The position numbers and the translations under genes were made by a program. The notes under the pieces are model-generated. The model did not search any database, was not told the DNA's origin, and saw only the letters and a list, made by a program, of their open reading frames with translations. A DNA stretch of 64,000 nucleotides from an uncultured Bacteroides sp. (GTDB taxonomy: Bacteria > Bacteroidota > Bacteroidia > Bacteroidales > Bacteroidaceae), in assembly GCA_900544675.1 (NCBI GenBank), contig UQVZ01000021.1, positions 4,951 through 68,950 of the forward strand, in the 5' to 3' direction. Position 1 is the stretch's first letter; each line of letters starts with the position of its first letter. Below, in pieces: positions 39,543 to 48,164 of the stretch.

Positions 39543-42230
39543 TTAATCGGCGTTTGCCCTTCCGCTCTCCACAATCATCCGGCGGATGTGGCTGTTGAAG
39601 TCGGTGAGGCTCATCAGCTTTTCGAGGGTGATGTGCATCCGCCAGCGCCAGTAGTGGCGCGGATTGGCGGGGACGTTGATGCGCTCCACGTCGATGTCGG
39701 GATTGCGCACCGACTCGTCCATTGCCGTCCAGTCTTGCCACGTGAGGATGCAGAGCATCGAGGGGCATTGCAGGTGGCGGCGGATGATTTCTTCGCAGAG
39801 CCAGCCTGGCGCCTCTTCGGGCGTCTTTCCCCAGTAGTGCAGCTCGTCGTGGTAGAAGCGGTCGGTCAGGGCAGGGTCTTCCTTCCACCAGCCGCGCAGG
39901 GTGGTCATATCGTGGGTGCCGATGGTGCATACCGAGAGGTAGGGATAGCTTTCGAGCTTGCCGAACTCGATGCCCGGTGTCTTCGGCATCCGCTGGATTT
40001 CGAGCGAGAGTATCTGGAGCTGGTTCATCACCCAAGGCACGCAGCCTGGCACCATTCCCAGGTCTTCGCCGCATACCAGCATCGGGGTGGACTGGAGCAG
40101 GACGGGGAGTTTTTTCATCGCCTCGTGATACCAGAACTCGTTGTGACGCTGGTAGTAGTAATGGTTGTAAAGGCGGTTGAACGCCTGCTGTTCGTTGGCG
40201 GAGAGGTGCAGGAATACCGGTTCGGTCTGCACGGCGATGCGCGGATGGTATTTGTTGGGGTCGTCGCGGTCGGCTATGAAGAGCACGTCGCTGACGAGCT
40301 TGTACAGTTTCTCGCGCAGGTCGGCATCGGCGGGCGAGGTCTTTCCGGCGAAGAGGGTTTCTATCTTGCGCTGGGTGTTGCATTCGGGGCGCAGGGCATA
40401 AAGGTCGTCGGGAAGCCGCTTCAGGAAGGTGCGCCGCACTTCGTGTGCACGGTCGCCGAAGAGTTGGTCGAGCCATACGTCGCTGATGTACGGGCGCGTC
40501 ATACGTTCCTTGTCCAGGTCGAGCCCGAAACTTTGTATCTCTTCTTTGGTCATCGGGAGCGAGGGGACGAACTGCCCTAACAGTCCGTGGACGGAGTGGA
40601 AAGGAATCTCCCAGATGCGGAAGAAGCCCAGGATGTGGTCGATGCGGTAGGCGGTGAAGTATTCTGCCATCTTGCGGAAGCGGCGTTGCCACCAGCGGTA
40701 GTGGTCTTTCTCCATCACCTGCCAGTTGTAGGTGGGCATTCCCCAGTTCTGTCCGTCGAGCGAGAAGGCATCGGGAGGTGCTCCTGCCTGCCCGTTCATA
40801 TTGAAGTAATAAGGTTCTACCCAGGCTTCCACGCTGTTGCGGCTGATGCCGATGGGGATGTCACCCTTTACGATGACTCCCCGGCTGCGTCCGTACGTGC
40901 AGGCGTCAAGCAGTTGCACGTGGAGCTGGTATTGCAGGAAGTAATAGAACAGGATATCCTGGTGGTACGGGCTTTCGGGAGCTGCCAGCCGGCGTATGTT
41001 CTCTTCCCGATAGACGCTGTTTTTCCCCCACTGGCGGAAATCGGCTGTGCCGTTTTGGTCGCGCAGGACACTGAAGGCGGCGTAGGGCAACAGCCATTTT
41101 TCGTTCTTCTGCACGAAGGCTTGGAATCCGGCGTCTTCCGGCAGGTGTTCCTGTTCTTGCAGGAAGACTTCGTGGAGGTATTTCCGTTTCACTTGGTTCA
41201 CTCTTTCGTAATCCACTTGCGACAAGCCGTTCAGGGTGATGCGCTGGCGTTCGAAAGTCTTCATCGCTTCTTCATCATTCAGCGGCGGAAGCTGGCGGAG
41301 GTCGATGTACATCGGGTGGAAAGCATAGATGGAAATGCTGTTGTAGGGATACGAGTCCATCCACGTGCCGGTCATCGTGGTATCGTTGATGGGAAGTATC
41401 TGCACGGCGCGTTGTCCGGTCTCGGCCGCCCACGTGATGAACTGCTTCAGGTCGCCGAAGTCGCCTACGCCGCAACTTCCTTCCGAGCGGAGCGAGAATA
41501 CCGGGATGGCTGTTCCGGCTATCCGGTAGGGAGGACGTTTGAAGAAGACTTCCGTCTCGGCAGGCAGATAGGTTTCTCCGCGCTGGAGCGGACGTATCTG
41601 GAACAGGCGGTTAGGGCGTGTCTCCCATTCTTCCACGGCGCCGGTCTTTTCGTTGATGGCGACGAACTTGTATTCGAAAGGAGATTTCAGGGTCGACGCG
41701 TCCAGCGTAAGCTGCCACACGTTGGGCTGTACTTCGCGCATCCGGATGGGCCGGCAATATTCCCAATTGCCCAAGGCACTGCAACTTCCGATAATGCCCA
41801 GCTCTTGTCCTTGCGGATGCAGCCCGGGACAGAGGGCACGAAACGTGATGCAGCTTCCTACGTTGTTGCTCAACAGGTTGGGAGATACCGTCGCGTGGAT
41901 GTCATTGAAGGCGGAGCTGTAACGGTAGTTCTCGGCGGGAAGGTCGCGCCAGCAGTCCTCGATGAGGTATTGGTGCTGCTGGGCATTGCCTTGGTAGACG
42001 GCGTGCGGGATGGCTCCCAGCTCTTTGCGGATGCATACATCGTCGCGGAAAATACCGTAACGGTAAAGGATGGCGTGTCCGGTTTCGGCGGGCGAGTAGT
42101 CGCAACTGCCTTTCCATTCGCTTCCGTCGCGGGTGGAAAGAGAAAGGGGATGCGCTTCGTCTTCTTCGAAGATAACGCGGACATCTTCTCCCCAAACGGT
42201 GTGGTATTGGATACGGAATGTGAGTTTCAT
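39543..42230 (-). CDS. malQ: 4-alpha-glucanotransferase with N-terminal CBM20 starch-binding domains (DPE2-like)
   Basis: Moves glucan segments between maltodextrins during intracellular starch or glycogen use. 895 aa. Two starch-binding CBM20 modules (~1-105 and ~120-245, the second with IIGSCSALGNWEYCRPIRM) precede a GH77 barrel. The catalytic Asp is in TAYRIDHILGFFRIWEIP, the acid/base Glu in VCGEDLGMVPGCV and the stabilising Asp in GTHDMTTLRGWW. This CBM20-CBM20-GH77 layout is that of plant DPE2 and the usual Bacteroidetes enzyme. Start ATG 42230: a longer reading from 42287 crosses the -7 box and lacks homology. No signal peptide. Monocistronic. Confidence 0.95.
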   Translation of the reverse strand: MKLTFRIQYHTVWGEDVRVIFEEDEAHPLSLSTRDGSEWKGSCDYSPAETGHAILYRYGIFRDDVCIRKELGAIPHAVYQGNAQQHQYLIEDCWRDLPAENYRYSSAFNDIHATVSPNLLSNNVGSCITFRALCPGLHPQGQELGIIGSCSALGNWEYCRPIRMREVQPNVWQLTLDASTLKSPFEYKFVAINEKTGAVEEWETRPNRLFQIRPLQRGETYLPAETEVFFKRPPYRIAGTAIPVFSLRSEGSCGVGDFGDLKQFITWAAETGQRAVQILPINDTTMTGTWMDSYPYNSISIYAFHPMYIDLRQLPPLNDEEAMKTFERQRITLNGLSQVDYERVNQVKRKYLHEVFLQEQEHLPEDAGFQAFVQKNEKWLLPYAAFSVLRDQNGTADFRQWGKNSVYREENIRRLAAPESPYHQDILFYYFLQYQLHVQLLDACTYGRSRGVIVKGDIPIGISRNSVEAWVEPYYFNMNGQAGAPPDAFSLDGQNWGMPTYNWQVMEKDHYRWWQRRFRKMAEYFTAYRIDHILGFFRIWEIPFHSVHGLLGQFVPSLPMTKEEIQSFGLDLDKERMTRPYISDVWLDQLFGDRAHEVRRTFLKRLPDDLYALRPECNTQRKIETLFAGKTSPADADLREKLYKLVSDVLFIADRDDPNKYHPRIAVQTEPVFLHLSANEQQAFNRLYNHYYYQRHNEFWYHEAMKKLPVLLQSTPMLVCGEDLGMVPGCVPWVMNQLQILSLEIQRMPKTPGIEFGKLESYPYLSVCTIGTHDMTTLRGWWKEDPALTDRFYHDELHYWGKTPEEAPGWLCEEIIRRHLQCPSMLCILTWQDWTAMDESVRNPDIDVERINVPANPRHYWRWRMHITLEKLMSLTDFNSHIRRMIVESGRANAD

Positions 42231-42256
42231 CTTATTCAGCTTGTTGGTTCGTGCTT

Positions 42257-42264
42257 CAAATATA
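42257..42264 (-). promoter_or_regulatory. -7 box of malQ
   Basis: TATATTTG on the minus strand, 26 bp before ATG 42230. Confidence 0.6.
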
Positions 42265-42286
42265 GGGAATAATGCGGGAATGTGCA

Positions 42287-42328
42287 AATAAAAAAAGCCC
42301 CGGTTACATGGGATTGTAACCGAGGCTT
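42287..42328 (-). terminator. Strong terminator of gyrB
   Basis: GGTTACA/TGTAACC core with GGCTT/AAGCC ends (42295-42328). On the minus strand it is followed by TTTTTTTATTT. Confidence 0.9.
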
Positions 42329-42392
42329 CCCCTGATGTAAGATGCGGGGCTGGACTTTAAATAATTAAATTGAAGTTATGAATAAAAACACG

Positions 42393-44357
42393 TTATGCGT
42401 CAATGTTCGCATACGTAGCGTGTTTCTCGATAAACTCGCGGCGCGGAGCCACATCGTCGCCCATCAGCATGGAGAAGATGTAATCGGCGTCTGCCGCGTT
42501 CTCGATGCTGACTTGCTTCAGGATGCGCGTTTCCGGATTCATGGTCGTTTCCCACAATTGTTCCGGATTCATCTCACCCAAACCTTTGTAACGCTGGGTA
42601 TGGATTCCGTTCTCCGTACCGTCGCCGTATTTCTGCATGAATGCCTGGCGCTCTTCGTCGGTGTAGCAATATTCGCTCACTTTGCCTTTGGTGCATTTGT
42701 ACAAAGGCGGGTTGGCGATATACAGGTGTCCGCCCTGAATGACTTCGGGCATATAGCGGTAGAACAAGGTCATAATCAGGGTGTCGATGTGCGAACCGTC
42801 GACATCGGCATCGGTCATGATGATTACCTTGTTGTAACGTAATTTCTCGATGTTGGCTTTCTTGCTGTCTTCCGAGTCGTCCACACCGAAGCGCACGCCC
42901 AGTGCCTGGATGATGTTGTTCACTTCGTCGCTTTCGAAAGCCTTGTGCCACATGGCTTTCTCCACATTCAGGATTTTACCTCTCAGCGGAAGGATAGCCT
43001 GGAACTGGCGGCTTCGTCCTTGCTTGGCTGAACCGCCTGCCGAATCACCCTCGACAAGGAACAGTTCGCATTCTTCCGGCGTGCGGCTGGAGCAGTCTGC
43101 CAGTTTGCCCGGAAGTCCGCCTCCGCCCATTGGGCTTTTGCGTTGCACCGATTCACGTGCCTTGCGTGCGGCAACACGTGCCGTAGCTGCCAGTACGACC
43201 TTGTCGACAATGAGTTTGGCTTCTTTCGGGTGTTCTTCCAGATAGTTGGTCAGTGCTTCGCCTACAGCCTGGTTGACGGCACCGCTCACTTCGTTGTTGC
43301 CCAGTTTGGTCTTGGTCTGTCCTTCGAATTGCGGCTCAGCCACCTTGACCGAGATAACGGCAATCAGGCCTTCGCGGAAGTCTTCGCCCGAGATTTCCAC
43401 CTTGGCTTTCTCCAGCGCCTTGCTTTCTTCGGCATATTTCTTCAATACGCGGGTCAGCGCCATTCGGAAGCCCGCCTCGTGTGTACCGCCTTCGATGGTG
43501 TTGATGTTGTTCACATACGAATGGAGGTTTTCGCGGAAGCCCGTGTTATACATGATGGCGCATTCGATGGGTACGCCCTGCTTTTCGGTGTTCAGGTAGA
43601 TGACGTCGTCGATAAGCGGGGTGTTGTTCGAGTTAAGGAAGCGCACGAATTCCTTCACGCCTTCTTCCGAGTGGAACACTTCCTGCTTGTACGAGCCGTC
43701 CTCTTCCTTCTCGCGCTTGTCGGTCAGCGTGATGGTGATGCCCTTGTTCAGGTATGCCAGTTCGCGCATACGTGCCTGCAGGATATTGTACTTATATTCT
43801 GTGGTGGTGAATATGGTCTTGTCGGGCCAGAAAGTCTGGCGGGTTCCGGTGATGTCGGTCGTACCTATTTCCTTTACGGGATACAGCGGTTTGCCGCATG
43901 CATATTCTTGTTGGTAAATCTTTCCGTTGCGGAATACGTTGGTGGTCATGTGGGTAGACAAGGCGTTCACACACGATACGCCCACACCGTGCAGACCGCC
44001 GGACACCTTATACGAGCCTTTATCGAATTTACCTCCGGCATGAAGGACGGTCATAACCACTTCCAGTGCCGATTTCTTTTCTTTCTGGTGGAAATCGACC
44101 GGAATACCACGGCCGTTGTCTTGTACGGTGATGGAGTTGTCTTCGTTGATGGTTACTTCTATGTGGGTGCAATAACCGGCGAGCGCTTCGTCGATGGAGT
44201 TGTCCACGACTTCATACACCAGGTGGTGCAAGCCTTTTTCACTGATGTCGCCGATATACATGGCGGGACGTTTACGTACGGCTTCCAGCCCTTCCAATAC
44301 CTGGATGCTGCTTGCCGAATACGAGTTTCCGCTGTTTGGGGTCAGTTCTTCACTCAT
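42393..44357 (-). CDS. gyrB: DNA gyrase subunit B
   Basis: ATPase subunit of the enzyme that introduces negative supercoils. 654 aa, length of Bacteroidetes GyrB, without the large proteobacterial insert. ATP-site motifs: EVVDNSIDEALAGYC (N-box), VQDNGRGIPV and GGLHGVGVSCVNALS. The Toprim domain carries ELFLVEGDSAGGSAKQGR with the metal-binding Glu, and IIMTDADVDGSHI with DxD. RYKGLGEMNPEQLWETTM is the GyrB C-terminal signature and argues against ParE. The -7 box TATCTTTG lies 28 bp upstream and a strong terminator follows. Confidence 0.98.
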   Translation of the reverse strand: MSEELTPNSGNSYSASSIQVLEGLEAVRKRPAMYIGDISEKGLHHLVYEVVDNSIDEALAGYCTHIEVTINEDNSITVQDNGRGIPVDFHQKEKKSALEVVMTVLHAGGKFDKGSYKVSGGLHGVGVSCVNALSTHMTTNVFRNGKIYQQEYACGKPLYPVKEIGTTDITGTRQTFWPDKTIFTTTEYKYNILQARMRELAYLNKGITITLTDKREKEEDGSYKQEVFHSEEGVKEFVRFLNSNNTPLIDDVIYLNTEKQGVPIECAIMYNTGFRENLHSYVNNINTIEGGTHEAGFRMALTRVLKKYAEESKALEKAKVEISGEDFREGLIAVISVKVAEPQFEGQTKTKLGNNEVSGAVNQAVGEALTNYLEEHPKEAKLIVDKVVLAATARVAARKARESVQRKSPMGGGGLPGKLADCSSRTPEECELFLVEGDSAGGSAKQGRSRQFQAILPLRGKILNVEKAMWHKAFESDEVNNIIQALGVRFGVDDSEDSKKANIEKLRYNKVIIMTDADVDGSHIDTLIMTLFYRYMPEVIQGGHLYIANPPLYKCTKGKVSEYCYTDEERQAFMQKYGDGTENGIHTQRYKGLGEMNPEQLWETTMNPETRILKQVSIENAADADYIFSMLMGDDVAPRREFIEKHATYANIDA

Positions 44358-44385
44358 GTTTTTTCAATCTACTTTTTAAAACGGT

Positions 44386-44393
44386 CAAAGATA
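44386..44393 (-). promoter_or_regulatory. -7 box of gyrB
   Basis: TATCTTTG on the minus strand, 28 bp before the ATG. Confidence 0.65.
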
Positions 44394-44559
44394 CGAATTT
44401 TTCACGATATGGCGAGCCTTTGCCTCTCTAAAAATGCTGAAAAATCGAGGGGATGGATGCCCTGGATTTATATTTCGGGATTCGCTACGTCCCGTTATAA
44501 ACGACAAAAGGCTGAATCTGTCCGATCCAACCTTGCTATCTTTTTCGTGAGACTGATGC

Positions 44560-44814
44560 TTACGCCATTTTAGCGATGTGAGCAGCCAATTTAGACTTCA
44601 AGTTAGCAGCTTTGTTCTTATGGATAATGTTGCGTTTAGCCAGTTTATCCAAAATCTTCTGTACTTTAGGATACATTGCTACTGCTTCAGCTTTGTCAGT
44701 AGTCATACGAAGTTTCTTCACTGCGGTGCGCATGGTTTTTGCGTAATATCTGTTGTGAAGTCTTCTACTTTCGCTTTGTCTGATTCTTTTAATAGATGAT
44801 TTGTGATTTGCCAT
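44560..44814 (-). CDS. rpsT: Small ribosomal subunit protein S20
   Basis: 84 aa, highly basic, a bundle of three helices that binds 16S rRNA early in assembly. The start ANHKSSIKRIRQSESRRLHN and the later AVAMYPKVQKILDKLAKRNI with IIHKNKAANLKSKLA form the S20 signature. It follows tRNA-Glu by 43 bp on the same strand, without a visible promoter of its own, so the two are probably made as one transcript. Confidence 0.97.
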   Translation of the reverse strand: MANHKSSIKRIRQSESRRLHNRYYAKTMRTAVKKLRMTTDKAEAVAMYPKVQKILDKLAKRNIIHKNKAANLKSKLAAHIAKMA

Positions 44815-44857
44815 CTCGACTAATCTTTAAATATTGTTCGTGATTCTGTTTATTATG

Positions 44858-44929
44858 TAGCCCGTGGGAGAATCGAACTCCCCTTTCAAGAATGAAAATC
44901 TTGCGTCCTAACCGATAGACGAACGGGCC
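44858..44929 (-). tRNA. tRNA-Glu (anticodon TTC)
   Basis: 72 nt. Acceptor stem GGCCCGT/ACGGGCT with one G-U and discriminator A. Anticodon arm CAAGA-TTTTCAT-TCTTG, T arm GGGAG-TTCGATT-CTCCC. CCA is not encoded. Confidence 0.97.
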
Positions 44930-44973
44930 CTCCTTCTGATGCTTGCGAGGAGCATGTCTCTCGTTTGCGGATG

Positions 44974-45004
44974 CAAAGGTAGGAAGTTTTTTGATACCTG
45001 CAAA
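44974..45004 (-). promoter_or_regulatory. Promoter of tRNA-Glu and rpsT
   Basis: On the minus strand, TTTG (45001-45004), a 19-bp gap, then TACCTTTG (44974-44981), 44 bp before the tRNA. Confidence 0.8.
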
Positions 45005-45043
45005 ACTTTCGGCGAAAAAAATGCACATTTTCCTGAAAAGGTG

Positions 45044-45051
45044 TACCTTTG
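45044..45051 (+). promoter_or_regulatory. -7 box of recO
   Basis: TACCTTTG, 19 bp before ATG 45071. It makes the in-frame upstream starts at 44939 and 45053 unlikely. Confidence 0.65.
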
Positions 45052-45070
45052 TATGAGGAGATTAAGGCTT

Positions 45071-45793
45071 ATGTTGCAGAAATATCAAGGAATCGTATTG
45101 CATACGTTGAAATACAACGACCGTTCGAACATCGCGCATATCTATACGGCGGAGGGGGGAAGGATGTCTTTCCTCGTCCCGGCACAACGCTCGCGCAAGT
45201 CGATGGTGAGGCAGGTCTTGTTCCAGCCCTTGTCGCTGGTGGAGTTTGAAGCCGAGGTGCGTCCGCGCTCGGGGCTGCATCCTATCCGTGAGGCGAAAGC
45301 CCGGCAGGTCTTCCAGTCCTTGCCTTACGACCCTTATAAGTCTGCCATCGCCCTGTTCCTTGCCGAGTTCCTTTACCGGGCATTGAAGGAAGAGGGGGTC
45401 AATGAGCCTTTGTTTGCCTACCTCGTCCATTCGGTACAGTGGTTGGACGCGTGCGAAAAGAGTTTTGCCAATTTCCACCTCGTCTTTCTGATGCGTCTTT
45501 CCCGTTTCCTGGGGCTCTATCCCAATATGGACGATTATGTAGAGGGGTGTTGTTTCGACCTGCTGAACGCCTGTTTCGTGCCCGAACCGCCTTCGCACGG
45601 CATGTTTGTCTTTCCCGATGAGGCTTCGCGCATCCGCCTGCTGATGCGCATGAACTACGATACGATGCATCTGTTCGGGATGAACCGCATGGAACTGAAC
45701 CGGTGTCTGGATATCATCAGCGAGTATTACCGCCTGCATCTGCCCGATTTTCCCGAGATGAAGTCGCTCCGTGTATTGCAGGAATTGTTCTGA
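45071..45793 (+). CDS. recO: DNA repair protein RecO
   Basis: Loads RecA onto single-stranded DNA with RecR and anneals strands in recombinational repair. 240 aa. The N-terminal OB-fold is LQKYQGIVLHTLKYNDRSNI then AHIYTAEGGRMSFLV. The helical C-terminal part is FLAEFLYRALKEEGVNEPLF, FHLVFLMRLSRFLGLYPN and a late YYRLHLPDFPEMKSLRVL. The zinc-finger cysteines of some RecO proteins are absent, as is usual in Bacteroidetes. The start fits the OB-fold edge and the promoter position. Confidence 0.93.
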   Translation: MLQKYQGIVLHTLKYNDRSNIAHIYTAEGGRMSFLVPAQRSRKSMVRQVLFQPLSLVEFEAEVRPRSGLHPIREAKARQVFQSLPYDPYKSAIALFLAEFLYRALKEEGVNEPLFAYLVHSVQWLDACEKSFANFHLVFLMRLSRFLGLYPNMDDYVEGCCFDLLNACFVPEPPSHGMFVFPDEASRIRLLMRMNYDTMHLFGMNRMELNRCLDIISEYYRLHLPDFPEMKSLRVLQELF

Positions 45794-46121
45794 GTCTGTT
45801 GGCTGTTATCGGAGGGGAAGCGGAGTGGGTATGGCGTGTTTCTTATCCTTCGTGATAAAGCCGGACGGCTTCTTTCCCCAAAGAAGATAGCTGTATTGTG
45901 TCATGCAATAGCATGATAGGAATGAGTCAGCCAGTTGCTTTGCCCATCCTGATAGAGTATGACCGGGGTTTTAGTTTGTCATGACTCCAGTCCTTGCTAC
46001 TTGGGACTGCAGTCCTGGCTAATCTTGATTTTGCGAGGACTGACATGCGTCTGCCCACGCGGTTAGAAGCATGGGCAGACGTATACTGTTTTATGAATAA
46101 TCGGAGGAGTTTAAACGGGTT
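45794..46121. other. Gene-free gap with one strong hairpin
   Basis: No convincing reading frame. A perfect hairpin, CGTCTGCCCA (46048-46057) with TGGGCAGACG (46072-46081), lies 41 bp from the GH97 stop and may end transcripts from either side. Short AGTCC repeats occur around 45985-46015. No RNA gene was recognised. Confidence 0.5.
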
Positions 46122-47993
46122 TTAGTTTGCAGCCAGCCGAAGGACGAATCCGCCTCGGGGATGACAATTGATATGAACTTCCTTGTTGGGACGGAAGTGC
46201 TCTTCAATGCGGAATGTCTGGTCATCTTTCCCGTCGGTAATGAGCAGGCCGGTCGGTTGGGCGGACAGGGAAAGCGGGCTCAGCGAGAAGCTGAGGCGGG
46301 CAGGAGAGTCTGTCCCGTTGATGCCGGCGATGTACCAGACGTTTCCTTTCCGGCGTGCCAGTACGACGTGATTTCCCGGATATCCTGCCAGCAGACGTGT
46401 GTCGTCCCATGTAGTAGGAAGTTCCGACAAGAGCTTTTTTACTTCTGCGGGCAGACTTGCATACGTCTCCGGGCGGTCGGGCATGTGCTGGATGCCCGAT
46501 TCGAAGAGAACCGGAAGCGCCAGTTCGTGCGTGTAACTGGTGATGTGCGGATGTTGCGAGTTGGAGAAGGTGCCGGGGGTATAGTCCATCGATCCGATGA
46601 TGTTGCGGGTAAAGGGCAGCGTGGCGTTGTGTTGAGCAGCTCGTGGCGTAAGCCGTTCGTTATTGTTATACCATTCGGCACCATAGACCGCTTCCTGAGT
46701 AATCAGGTGCGGATAGGTGCGTTGCCACCCCCAGGGCAGAGTGCCTCCGTGCAGGTTGACGAGTAAGTGATAATCGGCGGCATCTTCCAGAATGTCATAA
46801 TAATAGTTGATGATGTGAAGGCTGTCGGTAAAGAAGAAGTCCACTTTAATGCCGCTCACTCCTTGTTGTTGCAACCATTCGAATTCCTTTCGCCGGTCTT
46901 CCGCCTTGTTTATCTTGTAATGCGGACCGGGTGCTCCGTTGCCTGTCCAGTTGGTGTCGGAGTTATACCACAATAAAGGTCGGATGTTCTTCGCGTGGGC
47001 ATAGTCCAATACGTCTTGGATGTTTCCTCCTGTCATCTGGTCCCACTCGGCATCTACCAATGTATAGGGCCAATGCATCGTCGCTGCCAAGTCGATGTAT
47101 TGTTTCAGCAGGTTGCAGTCGCGCGAGCCGTGATTGTGTGCCCAATAAATCCAGGAGGCTATGCCGGGTTTTATCCAAGAGGTATCTTCCAGCCGGCAAG
47201 GGGTGGCTACATCGGTGACCAGTGTCGATTCGGTGACATCCGCCAGCGAGCCTATAATTTGTACATGCCATGCCGAGTTCCATTCCTCCGATACGGGCAA
47301 TTCTTTTTCCACCATTTTTACCCGGTAGCGTTCCGTACCCTCATTAATCAGGTAGGTACCGCAATGAGTGCGTTGCAAATCCGATTCGGTCACCAAGGCA
47401 AATACGCCTCCTTGTGGTTCCATCAAGGCAGGATATCCCCATTCGCTAGGCGTATCGCCGTTGGTAGCGAACGGGTAAAAGCCTTCGTTGTCAACCGAAC
47501 GGGGACGCATCCAGCGGGGCTTGCCCGCAGCCAAATCAAAAGAAGTGCATTCGGCGGTCAGTTTTTCACCCTTTGCGTCAGCTTCCAGCCGGTAGCGGAA
47601 AGCGACTCCGTCATCGTAAGCACGCACGATGAGGGTGAGGCATTGTCCTTGTTCGTTTTCCAGAGTGTATGTCCGCTCGTTGGCATGATTGACGCAATGC
47701 GAGCGTTTCCCTGTAAGCATCCGGTAATCGTCGGTATGAGGTGTCGCTTCCGATACCGAGCGCAGGCGCAGTCCGGTAGCCAAGTCTTGCCGGTTGGTCT
47801 TTAGTCCTAATCCGATACGTTCGAATACATATTGTCCGTTGTATCGGACCGAAAGGAAAGCCATATCACGATGGTTGTCGTCCGCACAATGGACGGTTAC
47901 ACGGATTTGTCCGTTCGGCGAACGGGTTTCGGTAGCTTGTAAAGAGCATACAGCTACCAATAAGGTCAGGATTGAAAAGAGGTATTTTCTCAT
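46122..47993 (-). CDS. Glycoside hydrolase family 97, retaining-type
   Basis: 623 aa with a signal peptide (LVAVCSLQA-T). GH97 layout: N-terminal beta-sandwich (~20-270), (beta/alpha)8 barrel (~275-540), C-terminal beta domain. Calcium-site and barrel stretches are WIYWAHNHGSRDC, YTLVDAEWD and ITQEAVYGAEW. The Asp in SGIKVDFFF (~385) is at the nucleophile position of retaining GH97 alpha-galactosidases; inverting, SusB-like members lack it. Alpha-galactosidase is thus likelier than alpha-glucosidase. It is last in the PUL but has its own -7 box (48047-48054), and a terminator lies before it. Confidence 0.9.
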   Translation of the reverse strand: MRKYLFSILTLLVAVCSLQATETRSPNGQIRVTVHCADDNHRDMAFLSVRYNGQYVFERIGLGLKTNRQDLATGLRLRSVSEATPHTDDYRMLTGKRSHCVNHANERTYTLENEQGQCLTLIVRAYDDGVAFRYRLEADAKGEKLTAECTSFDLAAGKPRWMRPRSVDNEGFYPFATNGDTPSEWGYPALMEPQGGVFALVTESDLQRTHCGTYLINEGTERYRVKMVEKELPVSEEWNSAWHVQIIGSLADVTESTLVTDVATPCRLEDTSWIKPGIASWIYWAHNHGSRDCNLLKQYIDLAATMHWPYTLVDAEWDQMTGGNIQDVLDYAHAKNIRPLLWYNSDTNWTGNGAPGPHYKINKAEDRRKEFEWLQQQGVSGIKVDFFFTDSLHIINYYYDILEDAADYHLLVNLHGGTLPWGWQRTYPHLITQEAVYGAEWYNNNERLTPRAAQHNATLPFTRNIIGSMDYTPGTFSNSQHPHITSYTHELALPVLFESGIQHMPDRPETYASLPAEVKKLLSELPTTWDDTRLLAGYPGNHVVLARRKGNVWYIAGINGTDSPARLSFSLSPLSLSAQPTGLLITDGKDDQTFRIEEHFRPNKEVHINCHPRGGFVLRLAAN

Positions 47994-48046
47994 ATACAAA
48001 TCATTTTTAAGTAAGCAAACAGGTGTTAATGTGTTGCACGTTTGTG

Positions 48047-48054
48047 CAAAGATA
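48047..48054 (-). promoter_or_regulatory. -7 box of the GH97 gene
   Basis: TATCTTTG on the minus strand, 53 bp before ATG 47993; -33 element unclear. Confidence 0.55.
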
Positions 48055-48092
48055 TTGTTTTTAGCGATATAAATGGATAGATGAGAAATTTA

Positions 48093-48136
48093 ATCGCCTG
48101 TTTCTTTGGGTTGTATAACGTAAAGAAACAGGCGAT
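48093..48136 (-). terminator. Terminator after the GH43 gene
   Basis: ATCGCCTGTTTCTTT (48093-48107) pairs perfectly with 48122-48136; TTAAATTTC follows on the minus strand. Confidence 0.8.
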
Positions 48137-48164
48137 GTGTGAGCGACTTTATGTGTCAAAGCGA

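Noticed and set aside
45794..46121. Small RNA gene ending at the hairpin 46048-46081
   Set aside because: No promoter with proper boxes at a sensible distance and no T-run after the stem.
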